Of a stretch of DNA of 64,000 bases, positions 32,691-41,957 are shown one piece after another. The translations under genes and the position numbers were made by a program. A model generated the notes under the pieces. That model ran no database searches, was not told the DNA's origin, and saw only the letters and a program-made list of their open reading frames with translations. This stretch comes from Saprospiraceae bacterium (GTDB taxonomy: Bacteria; Bacteroidota; Bacteroidia; Chitinophagales; Saprospiraceae), in contig JABSSL010000083.1 of the NCBI GenBank assembly GCA_013214355.1, forward strand, positions 37,085-101,084, written 5' to 3'. Numbering within the stretch: the first letter of the stretch is position 1; the number at the start of each line of letters is the position of its first letter.

Positions 32691-35600
32691 ATGATCCTTT
32701 TCTTCGGTGACCCTTCAAAAAATATCTTTGCAGTACAAGTTCAAGAAATGCTAGAAACAGCTGATATTCAAAAACTTGAATGGCTGTTTGGTGAGCAGAC
32801 AAAACTGGAAGTCCAAGCGTTGACTGGCGTCTTCATCGGGCCTCGAGCCACCATGATCACGCCTTGGAGCACCAATGCGGTAGAAATTACCCAGAATATG
32901 GCCATTCAGGGAATCCAACGCATTGAAAAATATACCTTCGCTGCGGAAGAAGAAGTGGATTTTGACCCCATGCTGGCACAGCGGTACGACGGACTTGATC
33001 AATCGATTTTCACTATCCATATTGAACCAGCTCCCATCCTGGCTATTGAAAATATAGCTGCTTTCAATGAACAAGAGGGGCTAGCCTTAAGTCAGGAAGA
33101 AATCGAATACCTGGAAGCAGTATCTGATCGTATTGGAAGACCGTTGACCGACTCGGAGGTTTTTGGTTTTTCTCAGGTTAATAGCGAGCATTGTCGACAT
33201 AAAATCTTCAACGGAGTATTTGTCATAGATGGAGAGGAACAGGAAGCGTCGCTTTTCCAGATGATCAAACAAACTTCTAAAGAAAACCCGAATGGAATAG
33301 TTTCTGCCTATAAGGATAATGTCGCTTTCATTAAGGGCCCAGCATTAACTCAGTTTGCGCCAAAGCGCCCAGAAAAACCGGATTTTTATGAGAAGAAGAC
33401 CTATGATTCGGTACTTTCCTTAAAGGCAGAAACCCATAATTTCCCCACTACAGTGGAACCCTTCAATGGGGCGGCTACCGGCTCCGGTGGCGAAATTCGC
33501 GATCGTTTAGCTGGGGGTAAAGGATCTATTCCGCTGGCGGGAACAGCCGTATACATGACCGCATATTCTCGCTTGGATAAGAACAGAGACTGGGAGCAGC
33601 AAATGCCGGAACGCCCCTGGCTGTATCAGACCCCAGTAGATATTCTGATCAAAGCTTCCAATGGGGCCTCTGACTTCGGCAACAAATTCGGGCAGCCCTT
33701 AATTGCCGGCTCCCTTTTTACCTTCGAACACCAGGAACACGATAGAAAACTGGGGTATGACAAGGTGATTATGCTTGCCGGGGGAATTGGCTATGGCAAG
33801 GCTGCGCAGGCCTTGAAAGGGGCGCCAAAGGAAGGGGATAAGATTGTGATCATGGGTGGAGATAATTACCGAATTGGTATGGGCGGAGCGGCGGTATCCT
33901 CCGCTGATACAGGAGAATATAGTTCAGGTATTGAACTTAATGCCGTACAACGATCCAATCCCGAAATGCAGAAGAGAGTTGCGAATGCTATTCGAGGAGT
34001 GGTGGAAGGAGATGAGAATATTATCGTGTCGATCCACGATCATGGAGCAGGTGGCCACCTGAACTGTCTTTCCGAACTAGTCGAAGATATTGGGGGCAAA
34101 ATTGAGCTGGGTAAATTGCCGATTGGTGATCCAACGCTCTCCGCCAAAGAGGTCATTGGGAATGAATCACAAGAGCGAATGGGGTTGGTTATTTCGGCTG
34201 AAGATTTGCAGCAGTTGCAACAAATTGCAGAACGAGAGCGAGCTCCCATTTATGTGGTTGGAGAGGTTAGTGGAGATCATCGATTTTCTTTTCAGGGAAA
34301 AAATGGAGCGGGAAATCCCATGGATCTAGCGCTTAGTGATATGTTTGGAAGCTCTCCTACGACCATCATGGCTGATCAAAAAATTGACCGGCAATACGCA
34401 GCGGTCTCCTACCAAGACGATCAGATGCTTTCCTATATTCAGGATGTTCTACGTTTGGAAGCAGTGGCCTGTAAGGACTGGTTGACGAATAAAGTGGATC
34501 GCTGCGTAGGAGGATTGGTGGCCAAGCAACAGTGTGCCGGCCCGCTGCAATTGCCTTTGAATAATTGCGGAGTAATGGCGCTGGATTATGACAGCAAAAA
34601 TGGTTTGGCGACTGCAATTGGCCATTCGTCCATTAGTGCCTTGATTGATCCGGTTGCGGGTTCGAGAAATTCCATTGCGGAGTCCTTGACCAATATTGTC
34701 TGGGCGCCAATGTCGGAAGGTATCCGTTCCGTATCTCTTTCTGCGAACTGGATGTGGCCCTGTAGAAATGAAGGAGAGGATGCTCGCCTTTATGAAGCGG
34801 TAGCAAGTGTTTCGCAGTTTGCCATAGACTTGGGGATTAACATTCCAACGGGGAAAGATTCTCTTTCTATGAAGCAAAAGTATCAAGGGGAAGAAGTGCT
34901 TTCACCTGGTACAGTTATTATTTCTGCTGCTGGGCATTGCGATGATATCTATAGTATAGTAGAACCCGTGCTGAAGAAGGAGGGAGGAGCATTGTACTAC
35001 TTGAATCTCTCTCAGGATACTTATGAACTAGGAGGTTCTTCTTTCGCACAGACCAGAAACAAGGTAGGGGAGAAGGCGCCTACTATCCAGGATGCTAATC
35101 ACTTTGCTAAGGCCTTCAATGCTGTGCAAGCGGCCATCAAAAATGGCTTGATTGTAGCGGGGCATGATGTATCAGCGGGTGGATTATTGACCTGCCTGCT
35201 GGAGTTGTGTTTTGCTGATGTAAAGGTGGGTGCCACCGTAGATCTAACGGCCTTGGGAGAGGCAGATTCTGTGAAATTGCTGTTTGCAGAGAATAGTGGT
35301 TTAGTCATTCAAGCCAAGGATGAGAAATTGGCCTCTTTTATGGCGGAACACGGCGTTTCATTGAGTAAAATTGGAGTGGCTACGGGAGATGGCAAACTCA
35401 CGGTACAAAATGCCGGAGAAGACTATCTGTTTGATGTGGCTAGTTTGCGGGATGTCTGGTATGAAACTTCCTACCTTTTGGACCAGAGACAGTCCGGTGC
35501 GGTTAAGGCCAAGGAGCGTTTTGACCATTATAAGGTACAGCCTTTGCAGTATCAGTTTCCCACTGGTTTTGATGGCCTACGCCCACAACCGGATCTGTCG

Positions 35601-36365
35601 AAACCTCGACCTAAGGCAGCTGTCTTGCGGGAGAAAGGTAGTAACTCCGAACGAGAGTTGGCACATGCCATGTACCTCGCCGGATTCGACGTGAAAGATG
35701 TGCACATGACAGATCTTATTAGCGGGAGAGAAACCTTGGAAGATATTCAGTTTATAGGTGCGGTCGGTGGATTTTCGAATTCAGATGTTCTTGGCTCGGC
35801 CAAGGGATGGGCTGGTGCATTTATGTATAATGAAAAAGCCAAAACAGCCTTGGAAAACTTCTTTGCCCGGGAGGATGTGTTATCCATTGGTATTTGCAAC
35901 GGATGCCAATTATTCGTTGAGTTGAACCTCATCAATCCAGCGCATGAGGTTTCTTCTAAGATGTTACATAATGACACACATAAGCACGAAAGCGCTTTCA
36001 CCTCTGTCGTAATTCCAGACAATAACTCCGTGATGCTGTCTAGTTTAGCAGGTTGTACACTCGGGGTTTGGATTTCGCATGGGGAAGGAAAGTTTCATTT
36101 ACCCTTGGCTGAAGATCACTATAACATCGTAGCAAAGTACGGGTATGATGGCTACCCATCTAACCCAAATGGTAGTGATTACAATACGGCCATGATGGCC
36201 AGTGCTGATGGCCGCCATTTGGTTACCATGCCCCACATTGAAAGATCTATGTTTCGTTGGAATTGGGCCAACTATCCGGATGGTCGCCAGGATGATATTT
36301 CGCCTTGGATCATTGCCTTTCAGAATGCCAGAAAGTGGTTGGAATCACAGCACACTGAGAAGTAG
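32691..36365 (+). CDS. purL: Phosphoribosylformylglycinamidine synthase (full-length PurL)
   Basis: A 1224-residue single-chain FGAM synthase, the ATP-dependent amidation step of purine synthesis. It has the N-terminal PurS-like part, two AIR-synthase-type halves (SEHCRHKIFNG, KAETHNFPTTVEPF, GSGGEIRDRLAGGKGS), and a C-terminal class I glutaminase with nucleophile Cys in SIGICNGCQLF and His/Glu in ISHGEGKFHLP. This is the long form typical of Gammaproteobacteria and many Bacteroidota, replacing separate PurS/PurL/PurQ. Start ATG 32691 (MILFFGDPS). Single gene with its own promoter. Confidence 0.96.
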   Translation: MILFFGDPSKNIFAVQVQEMLETADIQKLEWLFGEQTKLEVQALTGVFIGPRATMITPWSTNAVEITQNMAIQGIQRIEKYTFAAEEEVDFDPMLAQRYDGLDQSIFTIHIEPAPILAIENIAAFNEQEGLALSQEEIEYLEAVSDRIGRPLTDSEVFGFSQVNSEHCRHKIFNGVFVIDGEEQEASLFQMIKQTSKENPNGIVSAYKDNVAFIKGPALTQFAPKRPEKPDFYEKKTYDSVLSLKAETHNFPTTVEPFNGAATGSGGEIRDRLAGGKGSIPLAGTAVYMTAYSRLDKNRDWEQQMPERPWLYQTPVDILIKASNGASDFGNKFGQPLIAGSLFTFEHQEHDRKLGYDKVIMLAGGIGYGKAAQALKGAPKEGDKIVIMGGDNYRIGMGGAAVSSADTGEYSSGIELNAVQRSNPEMQKRVANAIRGVVEGDENIIVSIHDHGAGGHLNCLSELVEDIGGKIELGKLPIGDPTLSAKEVIGNESQERMGLVISAEDLQQLQQIAERERAPIYVVGEVSGDHRFSFQGKNGAGNPMDLALSDMFGSSPTTIMADQKIDRQYAAVSYQDDQMLSYIQDVLRLEAVACKDWLTNKVDRCVGGLVAKQQCAGPLQLPLNNCGVMALDYDSKNGLATAIGHSSISALIDPVAGSRNSIAESLTNIVWAPMSEGIRSVSLSANWMWPCRNEGEDARLYEAVASVSQFAIDLGINIPTGKDSLSMKQKYQGEEVLSPGTVIISAAGHCDDIYSIVEPVLKKEGGALYYLNLSQDTYELGGSSFAQTRNKVGEKAPTIQDANHFAKAFNAVQAAIKNGLIVAGHDVSAGGLLTCLLELCFADVKVGATVDLTALGEADSVKLLFAENSGLVIQAKDEKLASFMAEHGVSLSKIGVATGDGKLTVQNAGEDYLFDVASLRDVWYETSYLLDQRQSGAVKAKERFDHYKVQPLQYQFPTGFDGLRPQPDLSKPRPKAAVLREKGSNSERELAHAMYLAGFDVKDVHMTDLISGRETLEDIQFIGAVGGFSNSDVLGSAKGWAGAFMYNEKAKTALENFFAREDVLSIGICNGCQLFVELNLINPAHEVSSKMLHNDTHKHESAFTSVVIPDNNSVMLSSLAGCTLGVWISHGEGKFHLPLAEDHYNIVAKYGYDGYPSNPNGSDYNTAMMASADGRHLVTMPHIERSMFRWNWANYPDGRQDDISPWIIAFQNARKWLESQHTEK

Positions 36366-36666
36366 TTGATTTGCCCGCTTAAGATCTAGTATGAAAGCAA
36401 TATTTCAGGGGGCTGTTTAAATGGATAAGATGAAGTCAGTAACGACTGTAAAGAAATGGCAAGCAAGTCATTTTTTGCTGAATTTAGCTTATTTGGACCT
36501 AATATTTGTCGTAGATTTAGGCCTACCTAAGGAGTATACCTCTTCCCTACACTGCCAACATAACTAAGTTTTACCCCCTTTGGAAGTTTGCCGAAAGGTA
36601 AGCCTATTTCACATACTTGAGAAAGCCGTAAAGAACTGTTATTGCTAAGATTAACTGAATAGATTG
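36366..36666 (+). other. Intergenic region, no gene seen
   Basis: About 300 bases after purL with no ORF, clear terminator or RNA gene. Sequences such as AATATTTGTCG near 36508 resemble a -7 box but with non-standard spacing. Confidence 0.35.
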
Positions 36667-38880
36667 ATGAAAAGAATTGTACGAACCTTAACGATCTTCT
36701 CTTTCTTATGCGTGGGGCTAACCAGTGCTATGGCGCAACACTCTGTAGCCAGACAATGGAATGAACTATTGCTAGATGCCATTCGTAATGATTTTGCTCG
36801 CCCGACGATACATGCCAGGAATCTATATCATAGTGCAATACTTATGTATGACTGCTGGGCCGTCTATGATGACCAGGCAGATAATTTTTTTCTGGGTAAG
36901 GAAAGGGGAGGATATACTATAGAATTTGATAGTATTCCGATGCCTGACGATATACGTGCAGCGCAGGAAGAAGCCATGAGTTATGCCCTATATCGACTGC
37001 TTAAACATCGGTTTCGACGTTCGCCAAATGGGTTTGAGACGGAAATTGACCTAAATAACCTAATGACTGAATTGGGCTATGATCGCGATATGGTCAGCAC
37101 TGATTACTCTACGGGCTCACCCGCTGCCTTGGGTAATTATCTGGCGGATCAAATTATTACTTTTGGTTTGACAGAGCTTTGCAATGAGGAGAATGATTAT
37201 GAAAATCTATTTTATGAACCGCTCAATTCTGCTCTAGCGCCGCAGCTACCAGGAAACCCCGAGATGACAGATCCCAATCATTGGCAACCGCTTTATTTAC
37301 GCGTCTTTATTGACCAGTCCGGTAATGTAACGCCTTTCAACGAGCCAGAATTCTTAAGTGCGGAGTGGGGAACAGTTATCCCGTTTGCCTTACAGGAAGA
37401 AGATCTGCAGGTTTATGAAAAAGAGGGTAATGAATTCTGGGTCTACCACGATCCAGGACTGCCCCCATATCTTGATACGACCGCAGCTCGAGGATGGGAT
37501 GGATTATATGAATGGAATCATACGCTAGTTTCGGTCTGGTCCGCACATCTAGATCCTTCTGACAGTGTTATGTGGGATATATCGCCTGCTTCGATTGGAA
37601 ACATACAAGCCTATCCCGAAACCTTGGAGGAACATCGAGACTTCTATGATCTAGTTGAGGGAGGAGATCCCGGTATTGGTCATACGATGAACCCACATAC
37701 CGGGCAACCCTATGAACCTCAAATGGTGCCCCGAGCAGATTATGCTAGAGTACTCGCTGAATTTTGGGCAGATGGTCCTGATTCGGAAACCCCTCCTGGG
37801 CATTGGTTTACCATTTTGAACTATGTCAATGATCATCCTGAGTTCGAAAAACGCTTCCAAGGTCAGGGAGAGGAACTAGATGATTTAGAATGGGATGTAA
37901 AAGCTTACTTCATACTTGGAGGGGCGGTCCATGATGCCGCGATTGCGGCTTGGGGTATTAAAGGCTGGTATGATTATGTCAGACCTGTTTCCGCGATTCG
38001 TTTCATGGCAGATAGGGGACAAAGTTCGGATCCTGATCTACCCAACTATGCCCCGGGCGGTATCCCTTTATTGCCTGATTTCATAGAGATAGTTGAGGAA
38101 GGAGATGAACTAGCTGGAGATGAAAATGAGCATGTCGGGAAAATAAAAGTGTACGCTTGGCGGGGACCAGACTATATTGACCAACCAGAAACTGACGAGG
38201 CTGGCGTTGGTTGGATTTTAGCTGAAAACTGGTGGCCTTATCAGCGCCCCACCTTTATCACGCCTCCCTTTGCAGGATACATCTCTGGGCATTCCACCTT
38301 TTCGCGCGCAGCGGCAGAAGCCATGACCTTGTTGACAGGAGACGAATTCTTCCCTGGGGGCATGAGTGAGTTTGTCGCTAAGAAAAATGAGTTCCTGGTT
38401 TTTGAGGAAGGACCAAGTGTTGATATAGTGCTCCAGTGGGCCACTTATCGAGACGCCTCTGATCAAACCAGTTTATCACGCATCTGGGGAGGTATCCACC
38501 CTCCGGCGGATGATATTCCGGGGAGGTTAATCGGAGAAGTTATTGGGGTGGATGCCTTTAAGTATGCTTTGCCCTATTTCAATCTTGATGTGACGGATGT
38601 GGAAGAATCCCTAGCAATAGATGCCTCTTCTTTTACCATCTTTCCAAACCCTGTTGCTAGAGGAGAAAATTTGCAAGTGGAATTTCAGCATCAAATCAAG
38701 GAGGTAATATTGGAGGTCCAAAATAGTCTAGGACAAGTTCTTTTGCAGCGCAAGCTGGACGCTACCTTTGCTGGACAGCGATTTGAATTGGAATTGAATG
38801 GTTTAAGTCCTGGGATTTATACCTTACAGACTAGTGGATCAGGAGTCGGTGTTGCTGTGCAGCAGTTTGTCGTGAAATAA
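36667..38880 (+). CDS. Secreted PAP2/vanadium haloperoxidase-like protein with T9SS sorting domain
   Basis: A 737-residue exported protein: signal peptide to about residue 23 (SAMAQ), a helical PAP2-superfamily domain and a C-terminal type IX sorting domain (about 660-737, TIFPNPVARGENLQVEF, GLSPGIYTLQTSG). The three phosphate/vanadate-binding motifs are present: K-x6-RP (GWYDYVRPVSAIR, about 430), SGHSTFS (about 539) and SRIWGGIHPPADD (about 603). It could be a vanadium-dependent haloperoxidase or an acid phosphatase; the motifs do not decide. The start is ATG 36667, not the TTG at 36664. Single gene. Confidence 0.85.
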   Translation: MKRIVRTLTIFSFLCVGLTSAMAQHSVARQWNELLLDAIRNDFARPTIHARNLYHSAILMYDCWAVYDDQADNFFLGKERGGYTIEFDSIPMPDDIRAAQEEAMSYALYRLLKHRFRRSPNGFETEIDLNNLMTELGYDRDMVSTDYSTGSPAALGNYLADQIITFGLTELCNEENDYENLFYEPLNSALAPQLPGNPEMTDPNHWQPLYLRVFIDQSGNVTPFNEPEFLSAEWGTVIPFALQEEDLQVYEKEGNEFWVYHDPGLPPYLDTTAARGWDGLYEWNHTLVSVWSAHLDPSDSVMWDISPASIGNIQAYPETLEEHRDFYDLVEGGDPGIGHTMNPHTGQPYEPQMVPRADYARVLAEFWADGPDSETPPGHWFTILNYVNDHPEFEKRFQGQGEELDDLEWDVKAYFILGGAVHDAAIAAWGIKGWYDYVRPVSAIRFMADRGQSSDPDLPNYAPGGIPLLPDFIEIVEEGDELAGDENEHVGKIKVYAWRGPDYIDQPETDEAGVGWILAENWWPYQRPTFITPPFAGYISGHSTFSRAAAEAMTLLTGDEFFPGGMSEFVAKKNEFLVFEEGPSVDIVLQWATYRDASDQTSLSRIWGGIHPPADDIPGRLIGEVIGVDAFKYALPYFNLDVTDVEESLAIDASSFTIFPNPVARGENLQVEFQHQIKEVILEVQNSLGQVLLQRKLDATFAGQRFELELNGLSPGIYTLQTSGSGVGVAVQQFVVK

Positions 38881-39198
38881 TGTGTGCATTTGAAATTATT
38901 GTTGTATCATAGTGCAGGGTGGGAAGCTTGATTGCTGTTAATCTTCCTACCCTCTACCCGAATAAAAAGACAATCATATCTCTGGCTGTGTTGACCCGAA
39001 CGCTCCTTCATAGCCTCCCTATTGACCATACTCCCTCCTCTAATTTAGCCTAAATGCCATAGTCGTAATTAAATTTGCCCGCTTTTTTGGTTGGTTTGTT
39101 GTGGTAGTGTATTTTTATAATAGGTTGAATATCAATTGGATAAGATGGTTTAGTGTGTTTTTATCTGATTTTTTTTGTGGTAAAGCCTCTGAAATGTC

Positions 39199-39223
39199 TT
39201 TGGCAGGATAGGACTATAATTTG
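39199..39223 (+). promoter_or_regulatory. Possible promoter of the collar-protein cluster
   Basis: TTTG (39199-39202) is followed 12 bases later by TATAATTTG (39215-39223), close to the -33/-7 pattern but with one extra base in the -7. It would give a leader of about 235 bases. Confidence 0.35.
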
Positions 39224-39304
39224 CAGATTTACGGCATAAATAAATCAAATTTGACTCCTCCAATAATCACCTTACTGTCACCGACTTCAATGCTGAGTAA
39301 TAGT

Positions 39305-39432
39305 GGCTTCTACTTCGGAAGCCTAGCGTTAAGATCTCCCACCGGCAAGTAAGTCGTGTACTTATTCAAATTCGAAGACATGGCGCTAGCCCTTTGGGTT
39401 AGCTCAAGACCTTCATCAGGTATGACCTGATG
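39305..39432 (+). promoter_or_regulatory. Hairpin-rich 5' leader of collar-protein gene
   Basis: Three stem-loops in a row: GGCTTC/GAAGCC (39305-39323), GCTAGCCC/GGGTTAGC with a TTT loop (39385-39403, one G-U pair) and CATCAGGT/ACCTGATG with a 3-base loop (39414-39432). The last ends 31 bases before the ATG. It matches no riboswitch I know. Confidence 0.4.
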
Positions 39433-39463
39433 TGATACTCTATTACTAATTAATCCATACAAC

Positions 39464-40075
39464 ATGAAAGACAAAAACTTCTTTCGAAGTCCACTACCGG
39501 TGCTGCTATTACTAGCTACCGTTTTGGGTCTATTTTCCCTCAGCTCTTATTCCTCTGTTGATGAGGCGGATAGCCAAACTATTAGAGAATTGTCAGCTAA
39601 GGTGGCAGAAACGGAAGTTGAGCTCCAGAGCTTGCACAGTCTCCAGGAGCAGGTCTCAGCCTGGGGTGAACCCACCTTAGGGCAGATCGCGATGTTCGCT
39701 GGTAATTTTGCACCACGAGGTTGGGCTATGTGCGATGGCACAATCCTGCCGATTAGTCAGAATCAAGCCTTATACTCTCTTTTGGGTACTACTTATGGTG
39801 GAGATGGACGAACGACCTTTGCTTTACCCGATTTACGAGGTCGCGTACCCGTCCATGAAGGGCAAGGTCCCGGTTTGCATGATCATCGGCTGGGGACGAA
39901 GTTCGGCGTCCAGTATACAAGCCTTAAAACGTCACGCTTCCCCGTTACAGTGTCTGATAGAGCTGCAGTTAATGTAGCTGTAGGGGTCACCCCGGAAGAC
40001 CTAAGTACTGAGCAACCGGCGCTAGGTGTCAACTACATCATCGCTTTAGTAGGTGTTTACCCTTCTCGTAACTAG
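39464..40075 (+). CDS. Exported phage tail-collar domain protein 1
   Basis: A 203-residue protein with an N-terminal signal or anchor (about residues 13-30), a heptad-like helix (about 35-65) and a tail-collar/microcystin-dependent-protein domain (about 68-203) with GQIAMFAGNFAPRGWAMCDG, GGDGRTTFALPDLRGRVPVH and the ending NYIIALVGVYPSRN. Typical bacterial members of this family have no leader; here export is added. No phage structural genes are nearby, so this is a stand-alone bacterial protein. It has a paralogue immediately downstream. Function is unknown; a trimeric surface fibre tip is a reasonable guess. Confidence 0.85.
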   Translation: MKDKNFFRSPLPVLLLLATVLGLFSLSSYSSVDEADSQTIRELSAKVAETEVELQSLHSLQEQVSAWGEPTLGQIAMFAGNFAPRGWAMCDGTILPISQNQALYSLLGTTYGGDGRTTFALPDLRGRVPVHEGQGPGLHDHRLGTKFGVQYTSLKTSRFPVTVSDRAAVNVAVGVTPEDLSTEQPALGVNYIIALVGVYPSRN

Positions 40076-40227
40076 GGATCTCCTCAATTTTAGAAATGTA
40101 AATCAATGTTAATTCCTCTTTGGACATTCGTAGCAGGTTGGTAGAAGAAAAGAATTGGGGTTTGTCTCAGTTGCTATTTTCTTAGGCCTTTAGCTTGCGG
40201 ATTGATCAGAGACATAAAATAAAAGAA

Positions 40228-40833
40228 ATGAAAAATAATAAGATCATCAATGCCTTTGGTGCACTTGGCTTAACGGTAGCTATACTAGCAGGTTTTCTGT
40301 TGTTTCCCTCTGCTTCCACGGTTAAACAATCAAATAGCGAAGCCATTGCAGCGCTATCGCTCAAGATGGAAAATATGACGAGCCAGCTAGAAGAGCTGAA
40401 AGTGGCAGAATGTCAAGAAGAAGTATGGGGGCAGCCAACCTTAGGCCAAATAGCCATTTTTGCGGGTAACTTCGCTCCTAGAGGATGGGCTTTCTGTGAT
40501 GGTACCCTACTACCAATTAGTCAGAACGATGCATTGTTTTCTCTCCTGGGTACTATGTACGGAGGAGACGGTCGGACTACTTTTGGATTACCAGATCTTA
40601 GAGGCAGAGTGGCCGTACATGCCGGAACTGGGCCTGGACTAACCCCAAGAAAAGTTGGACAGAAATGGGGACAGGAGCAAGTAGCCATTACCCCCCAAAC
40701 CGTGCGAGTAACGCAAGCTCCTAATGGAAACATGGCTATTTCTGGATTACCAGCAGAAGTAACGGCTATGCAGCCAAGTCTCGCGGTAAATTATATCATT
40801 GCCTTGCAAGGGCTTTACCCATCTCGTAATTAA
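40228..40833 (+). CDS. Exported phage tail-collar domain protein 2
   Basis: A 201-residue paralogue of the preceding gene: membrane/signal segment (about residues 10-26), helix rich in Glu/Lys (about 33-62) and the collar domain with GQIAIFAGNFAPRGWAFCDG, GGDGRTTFGLPDLRGRVAVH and NYIIALQGLYPSRN. The two differ most between the RGRV and NYII blocks, where ligand-contacting loops would be expected. The start is ATG 40228; the upstream in-frame codon at 40195 adds a non-signal tail. It lies 19 bases before the lectin/DUF1566 gene, so those two are likely co-transcribed. Confidence 0.85.
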   Translation: MKNNKIINAFGALGLTVAILAGFLLFPSASTVKQSNSEAIAALSLKMENMTSQLEELKVAECQEEVWGQPTLGQIAIFAGNFAPRGWAFCDGTLLPISQNDALFSLLGTMYGGDGRTTFGLPDLRGRVAVHAGTGPGLTPRKVGQKWGQEQVAITPQTVRVTQAPNGNMAISGLPAEVTAMQPSLAVNYIIALQGLYPSRN

Positions 40834-40852
40834 TCCACCTAAATAGTGATCC

Positions 40853-41782
40853 ATGAAAAAGTATAGATATTTTATACTATCAATACTGTTGATAGCCTGT
40901 TTAGGTCGGCTTACTGCACAGCAGGTTGATTTTGATGAAAATAAATATTATCGCCTTACAAATATTTGGACGGGAGAAGAATATTCCCTCGATGTGAATC
41001 CGGAAAATATGATTATCAGTATGGCTGTGACTGGAACTTCTGAAGGTCAGCTTTGGAAGTTCATGCCACAAGGTGGCGGAGCTATAATGTTGTCTTGCAA
41101 ATCGTTGGGAGAAGGTAAGGTCATCGATGTAATCAACGATGGCACTAACAACAAGATGAGATTAACGGATAAAGCTGGTTACAGTGGACAATATTGGATG
41201 ATCGTTCCTTCTGGAGAAGGCTTGTACCGATTCGCCAACGGATGGCAAACTGAGAAGGCACTAGACGGGAATATTGATCCAGAGAATCCCGTTGCCTTTT
41301 TAAGTCCCGTAGGAAATGTAGCAAGCCAGTTCTGGAGGATTACGGAGGTCGATGCACCTAGCGCACCGATCACACCAGGCCCAAAGCTGGAAGTTGGCAT
41401 GCAAGCGGATGGGGGCATTGTTTTTTATGTGGACGAAACAGGTCGTCGGGGATTGATATGTGCGGAGGAAGACTTTGATGAGGATATGAGCTTCCAAGAT
41501 GCGATGCAGGCTTGTGGGAATTATTCCTCAGGCGGAAAAAACGACTGGCGCTTGCCTACCCTAGATGAACTGGAGGTTTTGTACGAGAATCTGCGGAAGT
41601 CGGGTATGACCCATTTCCAAAATCAATGGTATTGGAGTTCAGAAGCTAAGGATGAGCACAATATGTGGTCATTAGATCTCTTACATGGTGATCGTTTTGC
41701 ACATTGGGAAGGCGATCATAGTCATGTACGAGCCGTGAGAACCTTTCCCGCTGGGGCAACGGTAAAGCTCCCGAGTAAATAA
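40853..41782 (+). CDS. Secreted ricin-type lectin / DUF1566 (Lcl) protein
   Basis: A 309-residue exported protein: signal peptide to about residue 22 (LTAQ), a ricin-B-like beta-trefoil (about 25-165) with three QxW-type repeats (GQLWKF, GQYWMI, SQFWRI), and a C-terminal DUF1566/Lcl domain (about 185-305; KNDWRLPTLDELEVLY, YWSSEAKDEHNMWSL, HVRAVRTF). Both modules suggest carbohydrate or surface binding. It follows the second collar gene by 19 bases, which ties it functionally to the collar proteins. Confidence 0.78.
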   Translation: MKKYRYFILSILLIACLGRLTAQQVDFDENKYYRLTNIWTGEEYSLDVNPENMIISMAVTGTSEGQLWKFMPQGGGAIMLSCKSLGEGKVIDVINDGTNNKMRLTDKAGYSGQYWMIVPSGEGLYRFANGWQTEKALDGNIDPENPVAFLSPVGNVASQFWRITEVDAPSAPITPGPKLEVGMQADGGIVFYVDETGRRGLICAEEDFDEDMSFQDAMQACGNYSSGGKNDWRLPTLDELEVLYENLRKSGMTHFQNQWYWSSEAKDEHNMWSLDLLHGDRFAHWEGDHSHVRAVRTFPAGATVKLPSK

Positions 41783-41957
41783 GGATTGAACTGTATCTAG
41801 TTTAAGGATGATAAGGGAACCAGTAGTAGGCCGATGGACCTGCTGCTGGTTTCTTGTTGGAATGCCGACCGCGCCTATTGCATCTGCAAAATTGTCTTGA
41901 AGATTCAGCGCACAGCGTATGATTTTCCCCTACCTTTACAAGAACTAATGAGATTAA

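Larger units (their letters stand above)
38881..39463 (+). other. Long intergenic region with structured leader
   Basis: 583 bases without an ORF. It holds a weak stem-loop after the PAP2 gene (38917-38926 with 38943-38952, no T-run), a possible promoter at 39199-39223 and three hairpins between 39305 and 39432 ahead of the first collar-protein gene. Confidence 0.5.

Noticed and set aside
39464..40833. Prophage or tailocin remnant
   Set aside because: The collar-domain genes have export signals and no tail, baseplate, capsid, integrase or lysis genes nearby.
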